From NCBI GenBank assembly GCA_023313575.1, contig JAJTTP010000001.1, positions 5,022,001-5,086,000 on the forward strand: DNA of 64,000 nt, written 5' to 3'. Below the pieces are notes generated by a model. That model was not told the DNA's origin and did no database searches. It was given only the letters and a program-made list of their open reading frames with translations. Shown here one piece after another: positions 35,219 through 47,896 of this stretch. Each line of letters begins with the position of its first letter. Position 1 is the stretch's first letter. A program made the position numbers and the translations under genes. Source of the stretch: Eutypella sp. D-1 (lineage: Eukaryota > Ascomycota > Sordariomycetes > Xylariales > Diatrypaceae).

Positions 35219-35513
35219 ATGTAGATGGAGCAATCCCAACTTCGATCACGATGATTCCCTCCCTCTCTAACCAAGAGGAGAAAGTGAGAGGAAGTGTAAA
35301 CGAGCAATGAAATCTTTTTTACCAACGCCGTGCCGAGATAACTAGATAAAAACTTGGCTTTATCCGCACACCCGCAACTGCAACCACAGCCACACCCAGA
35401 TAAAACCGCGGTGCCCATCCTCTCCCCTCCCCACCCCTCCCTAAATATCGCGCTTCGCCAGCCAGCCGCCTTGAACCCCCACCGCCACCAGCCCGCATAC
35501 CGTTTTTCCCACC
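35219..35513. other. Intergenic between convergent genes
   Basis: 3' regions of SUA5 and zeta-COP. No gene seen. Confidence 0.5.
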
Positions 35514-36268
35514 TTACAGACCCTGTCGCAGCCAGTCGGTGAGCTTGGCCTTGCCGAGCTGGGCGAGGTTGTTGACACCCTGCTCGCTGAGGTCGATGCG
35601 GCTGAGGTTGACGTCCTGGGTGGGGGCGCGGGAGACGCGCTGGACGATGATGGTCGGGTCGGTCTCGAGGATGATGCCGTCGTCGACGATCTCGTCGATG
35701 GCCAGCGATACCAGGTCGTAGCTCTCGATTATCGTGCGCCGGTCCACGGATTGCCTGTTGCAACTATTCAGAACACACACGCGCCTTTGCTTAGAGTGGT
35801 GGGAGGAAGTTTAAACCCACTTGAAGAGGAGGTGGAGCGAGTCCCGTAGCGAGAGGATGACGTTGTACAGTAGTATCTCATTCTCGTCTACGCCGCCAAC
35901 GACGTACATCATGACGTCGGATTCCATCTTGTACAGCACGATCCGGTTGTCATCTGTTATAGATAGCACAAAACGCGGGTGGTCAGCCGCAGGGAACAGG
36001 AGGCACGAAGCAGGAAAGCAGGAAAGCAGGAAAGCAGAACGGACGACGCACAGAGGATGATATCGCCAGTCTGCTTGGCGGTCTTTTCTAATAAGCCCTT
36101 CTCGAAGGTCTTCTGGGACTTCAGATCGGGATAGGGGTTGGTCGGGGCGCCGGATGCGTTGGGGGCGTGGTGGGGTGCATCGTAGTACTTGGCGAATATC
36201 CGGGAGCCATCGTCGGCGCTGAGGATGATGATGGCATTGACGGAGAACAGGGACATTCCGGGGGCCAT
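35514..36268 (-). CDS. RET3: Coatomer subunit zeta
   Basis: Three exons, 36268-36052, 35953-35821 and 35754-35514, give 196 residues, the usual length. It is a longin-fold small coat subunit: MSLFSVNAIIILSADDGSRI, FAKYYDAP, FEKGLLEKT, then YDNRIVLYKMESDVMMYVVG, ENEILLYNVILSLRDSLHLL and a C-terminal helix (SRIDLSEQGVNNLAQLGKAK). Zeta pairs with gamma-COP in the F-subcomplex of the COPI coat on Golgi membranes. The first intron uses a GTGCGT donor and contains a GCAGGAAA tandem repeat; the second uses GTGGGT. It is divergent from MCM4. Confidence 0.93.
36010..36037. repeat. Tandem repeat GCAGGAAA, 3.5 copies
   Basis: Three full 8-base units and a half unit, inside the first intron of the zeta-COP gene (on the coding strand a pyrimidine-rich TTTCCTGC repeat upstream of the acceptor). 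Confidence 0.85.
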
Positions 36269-37031
36269 CTTGGGCGATGTTGGATGTTGAATGTCTTTAT
36301 GTTGAATGTCTTATGTCGTGGTGATAGAATGGAGCTCCGGTCGTCCACTCGTCGTTATCGCTGTCCGTAAATTTTGGTTAGGGGGTTTGTTAGTTACCTA
36401 AGTAGGTAATGTCGGAGTCCTGATACGTAAGTAATAAGTCCAGTATGTATACGATGGATGCGATGCGATGCAGGTGCGAAGCTGCCCAGGTGGCATCTCA
36501 TCTTAGTACAAGCTTGACCAGCTACCAGGTGTCCGACAGTGGCCACCCAGCGCAGTTAACTACCTAGGTACATAGTAGTGGTTATCTTATCACTTATCAA
36601 TTCTGGTGGTTATTTTCATATGCGACTATCGAATCTCACCAACTTTGTACTTAACGTACTAGTGTAAACTGTGAGTACAATTGCCACTTTACGCGAAAAG
36701 TCGCGTCCTAACCCCCATTGGACGCGTATTGCCAATTTTACGCGGGTATCCAGTGAAGGCGCACCTGGTGTACCCACTGGAGGCACTGGTTCACTTATCC
36801 ACCCACACATAGACGCAAGTTTACCTTCACCCATCCAAGGAAGTATCCACACATCCACACCTCTGGACTCTCTCCTCTTCACCCCCTTCCAAGTTAAACT
36901 CCGACTTTTCATAAAACACCAGCACATCACACAAGAAGTGTGAAGGTTAAATAGTTAAACCAAAAATAAAATCAAGGGCGAAAGACGATATTTACAACGA
37001 ACGGCAATATCAAACGTCATATTGACCCAAG
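36269..37031. other. Intergenic, divergent zeta-COP/MCM4 promoter
   Basis: About 0.76 kb between the starts of zeta-COP and MCM4. It holds TACCTAGGTA at 36561-36570 and the ACGCG cluster at 36691-36745. Confidence 0.5.
36691..36745. promoter_or_regulatory. Cluster of MluI-cell-cycle-box-like sites upstream of MCM4
   Basis: Within 55 bases: ACGCGAAA (36691-36698, an SCB/E2F-like form), CGCGT (36702-36706), a perfect ACGCGT (36722-36727) and ACGCGG (36740-36745), 290-340 bases before the MCM4 ATG. ACGCGT is the known binding site of MBF (Mbp1/Swi6), which drives G1/S genes including replication genes in yeasts. Binding here is inferred. Confidence 0.6.
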
Positions 37032-40000
37032 ATGTCTTCCCCTTCCCAGCGCCGCACGCGCAATGCTGCGACTCCTAGTAGGACTACGAGAAGCTCACAG
37101 GCACCTCAGAGCAGCCCCGCGAATGCCGCGAACGGTAGTGGCAATGCCTCACAACAAGGATCACAACATGGAAATACTCCCCGCAATACCCGTGCATCGC
37201 AATTGGCCTCGAGTCCTCTCTTCTTCCAGTCCTCCCCAGCGAATGGTGGTGGTAATAGTCATGTATCAACCCCTCTACGCCAGAATACCGACAGCCAAAG
37301 CACTCATGCCAACCGTTCCGCCGCCCCGAGTTCGCCCCTGCGAGGCATGTCCAACTCCCAAGATGACATGCAAACCGATGGCGACCGGACACCCAGAGCG
37401 AGTGGCCTCCCAGGTGAATCCTCGCCTATTCGCTACGAGCCCAGCTCCAGCCCAGGTCGTAACTTGCACCCTCAGTCAGACCTCCGAAGCGAAAGCAGCG
37501 CTCTATTCGTCGGCTCGCAACGGACCCCGAGGGCTAGGACTAGCCGTAGAGGCGACATCAACTCCGAGATTCTCAGCGGTACACCTCGAGCCGGTAACCG
37601 AGTAATCCTGGATGACGCCGGTCGTGTCGTTAGAGAGATTCACTCCGATGCGGCGTCCTTCTCCAACCTGAACCCCAACACTTCCGAGGCCGACCACCTA
37701 GGCGGACAGGATAATGCTACGATCTGGGGTACCACCGTCTCCATCGACGATACTTATGCTTCTTTCAAGGATTTCTTGAGAAACTTCACCAAGAAATATC
37801 GGATGTGGTCCGAGGGAATGACCACTGAGCAAACCGACGCCGACCCTGAAGCCACTACCAAGGTCTACTGGGAAGAACTCCAGAACATGCTGATCCTCGG
37901 TCAGCGCATCTTATATGTCGATATCCGTGATTTCAAACTGTATCCGCCGACTAGGAAGATGTGGCATCAGATCCAACATTACCCCCAGGAAATCGTACCC
38001 CTGATGGATCAGTCCGTCCATGATGTTATGATAGAGTTGGCGCAGGCGGAGATGGCCAGGCAAAGAAGCCAAAGCAACGGGGCTGCGGCGACCCAGCGGA
38101 ACTCGGCTCCGAGCTCTGATATGCAGTTTCCAAGCTCCGAGAGGAGCGAGGAGCCCCAACCTTCGCAGCGGCCCCAACAAGGGCCGACCCTCGAGGAGAA
38201 AGTCATGGACCAAACATACATGACCAGGCCCTGGGGTTTAAGTAAGGTCACCAACCTGAGAGATCTTAACCCCTCAGATATGGACAAGTTGATCTGCATC
38301 AAGGGTCTCGTCATCCGAACCACCCCTGTCATCCCAGACATGAGGCAGGCTTTCTTCCGATGCAACGTCTGCAGCCACTCCTTACTCGTCGGTCTCGATC
38401 GTGGCAAGATCCGGGAGCCTACTGAATGTCCACGGCCTCTGTGTGCTTCCAAGAACTCGATGCAGATCATCCATAATCGCTGCGAGTTTGAGGACAAGCA
38501 GGTCATCAAGTTACAGGAAACACCTGATGCGGTGCCTGCCGGTCAGACGCCACATTCCGTTTCAGTGTGTGTCTACAATGAGCTGGTCGACTTCTGTAAA
38601 GCCGGTGATCGCATCCAGATCACGGGTATCTTCCGTGTCAGCCCTGTGCGAGTCAACCCGCGCATGCGGACGGTGAAGAGCATCTTCAAGACGTTTGTCG
38701 ATGTCGTCCATGTCGCCAAGGTCGATGACAAGCGACTCGGCGCGGACCCCTCGACTCTGGAGGAAGAACCCAACGATCCCGAGAACAATATCGAAGAGGT
38801 GAGGAAGATCAGCCCTGAAGAAGAGGAGAAAATCAAGGCCACCGCCGCTCGTCCGGATATCTACGAGCTCCTGGCTAGGTCACTCGCCCCCTCTATTTAC
38901 GAGATGGACGACGTCAAGAAGGGCATCTTACTACAAATGTTTGGGGGAACCAACAAGACCTTCCAGAAGGGAGGCAGTCCCAAATACCGCGGCGATATCA
39001 ACGTACTTCTCTGTGGTGACCCCTCAACTTCAAAATCTCAACTTCTCCAATACGTTCACAAAATCGCCCCTCGAGGTGTCTATACCAGCGGCAAGGGATC
39101 TTCAGCTGTTGGTCTCACGGCATATGTCAGCCGAGACCCCGAGACCCGACAGCTGGTGCTCGAGTCCGGTGCTCTTGTTTTGTCTGATGGAGGTATTTGC
39201 TGCATCGACGAGTTCGATAAGATGTCAGACTCCACGCGCTCGGTGCTCCACGAAGTCATGGAACAGCAGACCGTGTCGGTGGCCAAGGCTGGTATTATCA
39301 CCACACTCAATGCGAGAACGAGTATCTTAGCCTCCGCCAACCCTATCGGCTCCCGGTATAATCCCGATCTTCCGGTACCACAGAACATCGACCTACCGCC
39401 TACGCTTCTGTCTCGGTTTGACCTCGTCTACTTGATCCTCGACCGCGTCAACGAATCGAATGACCGCAAGTTGGCCCGCCATCTACTCTCCATGTACCTA
39501 GAAGACAAGCCACAATCGGCCCCTTCGAGCAGTGAGATTCTCGTAAGTTTTGACGTAAAATCACATACATATTTGGCAACGTTCTAACAATCAGTCCAGC
39601 CTGTCGAATTCCTCACAGCGTACATTTCGTATGCCCGCGCTCATGTACACCCTACGCTCACCCAAGATGCCTCCCAGGCTCTGGTCGAAGCGTACGTCAA
39701 CATGCGCAAGCTCGGGCAGGACGTGCGGGCGGCCGAGAAACGCATCACGGCGACGACGCGACAGCTGGAGTCGATGATCCGGCTCGCGGAGGCGCACGCA
39801 AAGATGCGCCTGTCGGAGGTGGTGACGAGGGCGGACGTGTTGGAGGCCGAGCGGCTGATCCAGTCGGCGCTCAAGACGGCGGCGACGGACTCCCAGGGCC
39901 GCATCGACATGAGCCTGCTGACGGAGGGTACGAGCGCGTCGGAGCGCAAGCGCAAGGCCGAGCTCAAGGAGGCCGTGCTCCGCCTCCTCGACGAGCTCAC

Positions 40001-40181
40001 GGGAGGCGGCCAGAGCGTCCGCTTCAGCGACGTCAGCAGGCGCCTCAACGAGGGCGCCAGCGTCCCCGTCGAGCCTGCCGACTTCGCTGAGGCCATGCGC
40101 GCCCTCGAGCTCGACGGCGCCGTCATCATCAGTGGCGAGGGCGCCAGGAAGAACGTGCGGCGGATCACCGGCGTTGCGTAA
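37032..40181 (+). CDS. MCM4: DNA replication licensing factor Mcm4
   Basis: Two exons, 37032-39542 and 39600-40181 (57-base intron), give 1030 residues. The first 220 residues are a disordered Ser/Pro/Thr-rich tail with many SP/TP sites for CDK and DDK. Next come the MCM N-terminal domain (YVDIRDFKLYP) with its zinc site (RCNVCSHS ... CPRPLCASKN), and the AAA+ core: Walker A GDPSTSKSQ (G662, K668), Walker B CIDEFDKM, sensor region ASANPIGSRYN and arginine-finger LLSRFDL near 793. The second exon holds the lid and winged helix (FSDVSRRLNEG). Mcm4 is part of the Mcm2-7 replicative helicase. Two acceptors five bases apart exist (TCAG at 39594, CCAG at 39599); only the second keeps frame (SEIL|PVEFLTAYIS). 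Confidence 0.96.
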
Positions 40182-42037
40182 GCGGATACAATCCCCCTCA
40201 CCCCCCCCCCCAAAAAAAAATGAAGGGGGGATCTCCTAGGTAGTGAGATCGTGGGCTTTACTGTCATCACGAAGTGCCCATCGGAGTATCCGAAATTTTC
40301 TTGGCTCCCTGGCGTTGCTGGTTTTGATGCATATTGGCCAATGAGGAATCATGTATTGAGTTACGAGCTAGCTGTTCTGTAGAGTATGAAATGACCTAAT
40401 GAACGGAGTGTGTTGAGAGTAATATCCACAGTTCATGTATATGCTTAGAGGCTATATCTGCGCTTTACGACCGACCTAGAGTAACTTCAAGTTTCTCTCC
40501 TACTTACGTTATTACTATCATCGCGGTATCGTCTGCGAAGACCTAGCCTGATCATCGGCGTGTTTAAACCTGTTGAAAGAAAGAGAGGCCGGCCGGGAAG
40601 TCTTTTCCATAACGAACGGTTTGTATACACCGGGCCCATATGGATAATTCAGACCGCCGGCGACTCTTTTATGCAAGGTTGTAAATAAACTGTAACGACC
40701 CGCCCTACCGGCGGCCCGCTTAAGACGGACCACATCTTACTAACCTACCTAACTTAATTACTCTCTTAGGCTGCCAGGCCAGGCCATGCCAGGCAACAGG
40801 CAAAGCTGTCGGGTGTGTAAGGTTTTATGTAGGTAGTTACCAGCCGGAAGCCGCCCGGGCGCACAGCGCACGACAGACCGTACCCGTACCTGGACAAGAC
40901 AAAGAGATCGGCCGATAGATGAGCAGGCCCGCATGTAAACTAATGTACGTGTACTCTGCCGATCACCGGGATCCCCATCGTAGCTCCCTACTCTACATAG
41001 TAGTAGGAGCGGCTTCCCAAGGGGGCTTTCCTTTCCCTTCCTAGCTCTGTCTCCGGGGGGGGAGGGACTTTCTCTCATTGTGTGTCGTTCCCTTCCCGCC
41101 CAACCTGCCAACCCGTCTAACCTGCTTGCCTACCTGCCTCTCCCCCCCCCCTGCTCCCCTGCTCCCCTCCTCGGGAATTCTCGTGTTTCCACTGGATTGA
41201 AACCTGCACGACACGCAAGAGATAATAAGTTGACAAAAATGAAGGAAAAGAAAGAGAAAGAGAATTTAAAAAAAAACCCCGGAGTATACCCAGGACCCGA
41301 AAAAAAAAGTTCCCAGTTCCAGTTTTCATCTCCCCTCCGGCGCATTTCATGCATTGGCGCGTATGACGTCAACCTCTGCAACATCCCCGCGCCTACCTAC
41401 TGTATAAGAGCTCTAGGCGTGGGTTTTTAGGGGGGCCAACTTGCAACAACCCTCAACCTCTACCGGGAAAGTAGGCTGGCCCTCTCTCTTTCATGTCTCC
41501 TCCCCCCCCCTCTTGCTCTAATTCTTTTGACTAATAATGTCGGGCGGAACCAAAAGACGACACGTAAACCCTACCTAGGCATACCTAGGTGTTGGTAGAG
41601 AGGGGGGGTAAGGGAGCGGCCTAGTTGGTTTTGAATGCCTACGTCGGGGTACTAAGTAGCTGGGACATCCATGGATGTAAGTACAAGAAGTAGTTACCTA
41701 CATAGATAGATGTCCACCTGCCTTACGTACGTCCCGTACTAGGTAGCTAAGCGACGACAGGTGATTTTCAGGGGTATATTATATTAAACATCGCTCGAGA
41801 CCTACTACGTACATACTAGAAAAGATCAGACGTGTTATCCTGTCTCGACTTCTTCCCCCTCCATACATCATTCCTTGATCCCTTCTTTCTCCGTACGTAC
41901 GTCGGGAGTTATTCTATCGAGAACAACACATCCCCCACCCCCCTATTGATTGCTCTGTCATAGAGGCCAGATAGGAAGGATAGATCATTGACAGTATTTC
42001 AAGAGCAACATCAGAAACCCCCCCCCCCCCCCCCACG
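40182..42037. other. Gene-poor region upstream of the GH2 gene
   Basis: About 1.9 kb without a supportable gene. It has a C11 then A9 run just after MCM4 (40201-40220), several C runs near 41145 and 41505, and repeated CCTAGG-type palindromes near 41572-41590. Homopolymer richness hints at an unselected spacer. Confidence 0.5.
42018..42034. repeat. C17 homopolymer just before the GH2 start
   Basis: Seventeen C bases ending three bases before the ATG at 42038. A second run of 20 C (44805-44824) follows the gene. Length may vary between isolates or be an assembly estimate. Confidence 0.85.
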
Positions 42038-44482
42038 ATGGCCTACCACAACAAGGAAGTGTATCCCCGCCCAGACTTCGTGCACGCGAAGCAGAACTGG
42101 CACCCCGTCAACGACGGCTGGACGATCCTCTACGACGACGAGGACGTCGGGTTGACTGAGGGGTGGCAGGTCAGCGGGGTGCCGGACAAGGTGGCGATCT
42201 CGCCGGCCGCGGTCGCCGCGGCCGAGGAGCTCGAGGCGCAGCGGCTGGCCGCGTTCCCGGAGCTCAAGGAGAAGGGCTTCGGCGCCCAGCGGCCGGCCCG
42301 CACCGAGAACCTCAAGCGCGCTATCAACGTGCCCTTCGTCTTCCAGACCCCGGCCTCCGGCGTCCACGATAACGAGGCCCACGAGGTCCTCTGGTACGAG
42401 CGCCGCGGCTTCGCCGACCCCCGCGCCCCCGAGGAGAGGTCCGTCGCCGCCCCTGCCGCTGCCCCTGCCAAGCGCGTCCTCCTCCGCTTCGGCGCCGTCG
42501 ACTACGAGGCCACCCTGTGGGCCTCCGGCCAGCTCGTCGGCTCCCACCGCGGCGGCCATGTCCCCTTCGACCTCGACCTCACCGAGGCCCTCGACGCCGC
42601 CTGGAGGAATGGCGCCAACGGCGTCGTCTCCCTCGTCCTGCGCGTCCGCGATTCTCCCTACGACCTCGCCCAGCCGCGCGGCAAGCAGTACTGGGGTCCG
42701 CAGCCCGAGGTGAGTGGGACCTTCGGTGCTTCCCTTTTTCGTCTGGTTTATTCTAGGGCAGCAGCTAGCCTGTAGTAGCATGTACATTCTCGATGAGGAG
42801 TGCTGACCTTGAGAACCCCCCGTCCCCTGCGCAGAGCATCTTCTACACGCCGTCGAGCGGCATCTGGCAGACGGTATGGACGGAAGTCGTGCCGGCCACG
42901 CGCATAGGAAACAGTAGCTACGGCACGATCCTGAAGGCCAACAAGATCGCGGAGGGCCTGCTGGAAGCCAAGGTGGCGGTGCTGGGCCGCCGGGCCGGGC
43001 ACCCGTACAGCGTCGAGGTCGAGGGTAAGCTGCACGGCGTCGCCGTAGCTTCAAAGAAGGTCGACCTGCCCAAGGACAAGGACTACGCGTTCGTCGACCT
43101 CGCGCTGGCGCTGAGCGACGAGCAGCGCAAGGCCGCGCCGGATTCGCTCGCGAAAGCCGCGCCCCTCGATAACCCCCGCTGCTGGTCCGCCGCTGGCGGC
43201 GTGGCCCTCTGGTCGCCGGACCACCCCACGCTCTACGACGTGGTGATCCGGCTCCGCGACGGCACGGGCCGCGTCGTCGACGAGGTGGACACGTACACGG
43301 GGTTCCGCAGCCTGGAGTGGAGCCGCGGGGACCGGACGTTCCGGCTCAACGGGGAGCCGCTGTTCCAGGCGCTGAACCTGGACCAGGGGTACTGGCCGGG
43401 GACGGGGCTGACGCCGCCGGCGCCGGGGGAGAGCGTCAAGGCGGACATCGAACTTGCGAAGCGCATGGGGTTCAACGGGTGTCGCAAGCACCAGAAGGTC
43501 GAGGATCCGCTGTTCCTGTACTGGGCCGATCGCCTCGGCTACCTCGTCTGGGGCGAGATGGCCAACGCCTACGAGTTCAACCTCGAGTACGCCGCCCGCA
43601 TCGAGCAGGAGTGGTCCGAGGCCGTCATGCGCGACCTCAATCACCCCTCCGTCGTCGTCTGGACCCCCGTCAACGAGAGCTGGGGGTACCCCTCCCTCAA
43701 GGACAGCGTCGAGCAGCGCAACCACATCCGCGCCCTGTATTACCTGACCAAGTATGTTTCCCCCACTTCACCCATCCAATCTATCTATCTGTCTTATCTA
43801 CCCCTATGTGTTTATTCTCTATTCTTTCAGTACCAGTATCTATTATTGCTAATCTTGTGCGTAACAAACAAACAGGACCCTCGACCCGACCAGGCCCGTG
43901 AACGACAACTGCGGCTGGGAGCACGTGCTGACGGACCTGAGCACGTTCCACGACTACAACGACGCGCCGGCGCTCGAGAAGTCGTGCGCGACGCTCGAGA
44001 GCATCCTGGGCACGAAGCTAGCGAACCGCGCGTTCTTCGTCCCGCCCATCACCACCACCACCCCGTCGGGTACCGTCGTCGTCGACGAGGGCACGAAACA
44101 CCGCGACGGCGCCCCCGTCCTGTGCACCGAGTTCGGCGGCGTCAATATCAAGCCCGCGACCGCGGACCAGGCCAGCCAGCGCGATTGGGGCTATACCACC
44201 GCCAGCGATCCCGCGGATCTCCTTCGTCGCCTCGATGCCCTCATGACTGCCGTCGTGCGCACCGGGCATATCTGCGGGTTCGTGTATACGCAGCTGTAAG
44301 TCAATAGGCCCCCCTCCTTTTTTTTTAGCCCCTACTGACTTCGCGACTGTGACCCAAGAACGGATATCGAGCAAGAGGTCAACGGGCTGTACTCGTTCGA
44401 CCGCAAGGAGAAGATCCCCGCCTCGGAGGTCAAGAAGCTCATTGACAAGGCGGCCAAGACCTACTACGACAGTCTGAAGTAA
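42038..44482 (+). CDS. Glycoside hydrolase family 2 protein (beta-galactosidase-like)
   Basis: Four exons, 42038-42709, 42835-43751, 43876-44295 and 44359-44482, give 710 residues in phase. It has the three GH2 parts: an N-terminal sugar-binding jelly roll (VLLRFGAVDYEATLWASGQL, GGHVPFDLDLTEAL), an immunoglobulin-like middle domain (SIFYTPSSGIWQTVW; LYDVVIRLRDG), and a TIM barrel starting near FRLNGEPLFQALNLDQGYWP. The acid/base is Glu505 (TPVNESWG) and the nucleophile Glu615 (CTEFGGVN). No signal peptide, so probably cytosolic. A beta-galactosidase or beta-glucuronidase-like activity is likely, but the exact sugar is not readable. An insertion (about 45-115) lies in the first domain. A C17 run directly precedes the start. 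Confidence 0.92.
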
Positions 44483-45750
44483 AAAAGAATAAAATGAATG
44501 AAGAGACAAGGAGGACGGGTTTCTGTACTGCTGCTGCTACTGCTGCTACTGGGTAACGCACCCACACACCCCCACCCATACATAGACTTAGATTTTAAGA
44601 AAGGCACCGTGGGTGGGAAAATCATATCACGAAGTGAGAAATGATAATGAAAGATACGCTTAGCTCCATCCTTCCGCCCTCCCACCCTTATAGTCGAGTT
44701 AGTTATGTCTCTATTGAGCAATACCCTCAATTGATGGGATCTAATTATTATCAAGAGGGGATAGCCCATGTTTCCCTCTACATATTTGCGATCGCGTAAC
44801 CGCACCCCCCCCCCCCCCCCCCCCAACTCCTTCCCTTCCCCCTTTTACCAACACCCCCTTTTCGTCCCACTTTTGTCACTGGTAGGATAAATCTCATTAA
44901 CCCGTTGTTTGTTCTCTACACTCTTCACCTCAGACAGACCTAAAAGGAAAAAAAAGGAAAAAAATAAAATTATTATATGCCATACTACTACTAAATTGCT
45001 CCGCGTGGCTCCAGACGGAACCAGCCATATCGTGGAAAAGAGGCGACGCCTGGCGGACACCCGGCCGGGGGGGTTTGCACTTTACATCGTCATCACCAAG
45101 CTTTTTATCACCAATAGCTTTTTGAGGGGGCAACAAACCCAGCCTTGGCTTCGCTCGTGATAAGAATGGCGGACCTCGTTAAAGTGATATATATATGATA
45201 TATGAGAAGGAGGAGCGAAAAAAAGTATTCTTCCCTCAAGCTACGTTATTCCAGGGGCAGCTTTTGGACCGGATGATATTCTCTCTCTCCCATCTCTCCT
45301 CTCCCATGCATGCATGCTCTTTCCTGTTTCTTTGCTTGCCTCTCATGTCCTCTCTTCGCTTCATGGTCGTTGTGTGAGAACTATACATATAGTCCCGTCC
45401 GCCCTCGCCTCCAACCCCCCTTTTTTTTTCTCGGCTGGAGGTAGATGTGTTTGATGGCAGCCTATTTTTTTACCTCAAAGGGTTTATTTTCTTCTTTTCT
45501 TTCTCGTTCTCTCGTCCCCTCGTCCGTTTCCACCTCGCATCCCCGCGTAAAAAACACAAGCATCATGAAGACCTAGATTCTCCGTAACGTCGTCATTAGA
45601 GAATCACGTCACACTCATGACCAAGCCACCCAGATATATCAGAAGATTGGGGGCTGTCCGCTTTTTTTTTTTGCTTTTTTTCCTTCCCGAAGAGAAACAC
45701 GAACTGAAGCAAAGCTTATTGCGGATGCAATTTCTCGTTCTCTTTTTTTT
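44483..45750. other. Intergenic between convergent genes
   Basis: 3' regions of the GH2 and Erv29 genes, about 1.3 kb, with a C20 run at 44805-44824 and T- and C-rich low-complexity sequence. No gene seen. Confidence 0.5.
44805..44824. repeat. C20 homopolymer
   Basis: Twenty C bases in the spacer downstream of the GH2 gene. Confidence 0.85.
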
Positions 45751-46935
<1,185 letters not shown>

Positions 46936-47820
46936 AATGAAGGCGACGGTGGACGTTAAAAAAAAATCAGTGGAGTCGGAATTCAGAGAACTCGGTATTC
47001 GATTTCGTCTTCTTTTCTCTCTCTCTATGTCGTGTGGCTCGTTAGTCGTGCGCGTGATGGTGGAAGTGGAATCGAATTGTAGTAGATGAAGAGGGTTCCT
47101 TTCAGAAGTGAGTGAGTGTGAGTTAGGAGGGTTAGCAGCAGAGTTGAACAAATAGTTAAATTCCAAGAAGGAAGGGTAGAGGGATAGAGAGAAAGACAGA
47201 GAGAGGTGGGGATGATGTACAATAGGGGGGGTGGGAGAATATGGTGAAAGGATAGGATCAGGAATAGGTGGTAGTTTGGTTATAACTTACACCGGTAGAA
47301 GTTGAAAAGGAAAACGTGTAAGTTAAAGATGTAGGTGGTTGTTACTCTGTACTTACATATGTACATTGGTAGGTTATTTTCAGTATGTAGGTACTTTTAC
47401 AACTATAGATAATAGGGACAAGTTTCTAGGTACACCACACTACCTACTAAGTACTTTTTTTTTTTAACAACTACGAAGTATAGGTATCAGATGTAAGACT
47501 TAAAAGGAGCTACGGCATTGGCTTTTTCCCCTGGCTTTTTGGCTATTGACTTTATCGGGTTAAATAGATAGTTGATTGTTTAATAGGGGAAAAAAGAAAA
47601 TAAGAAACGAAGCTTGACTTACAAATAATATAGATTATTAGTTAAGTTATGGAATGGAATGAATGCTCTTGTAAATAGACATATTGTTATTGTAGTGTAT
47701 TCCAATCCGACAGTAGTGAGGTAATGTGTTACGACCTACATGATAGACCTCGGGATGGGGATGTACCTAGAGCTCTCTCTGTACATACATATTAAGCCGG
47801 GCCGGTTGATGGTGGTGCAA

Positions 47821-47896
47821 TGGTGGTGCTGGTGGTGCTGGTGGTGCTGGTGGTGCTGGTGGTGCTGGTGGTGCTGGTGGTGCTGGTGGTGCTGGT
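47821..47896. repeat. Minisatellite, unit TGGTGGTGC, about 8.4 copies
   Basis: A near-perfect 9-base tandem repeat. The complementary strand reads His-His-Gln in one frame, but there is no gene context, so it is treated as non-coding. Confidence 0.9.

Noticed and set aside
34711..35763. 350-codon minus-strand frame across SUA5 and zeta-COP
   Set aside because: Overlaps two well-supported genes and reads as Ser/Arg/Pro-rich noise.
42011..43054. 347-codon frame antisense to the GH2 gene
   Set aside because: Shadow of a confirmed gene with catalytic residues on the other strand.
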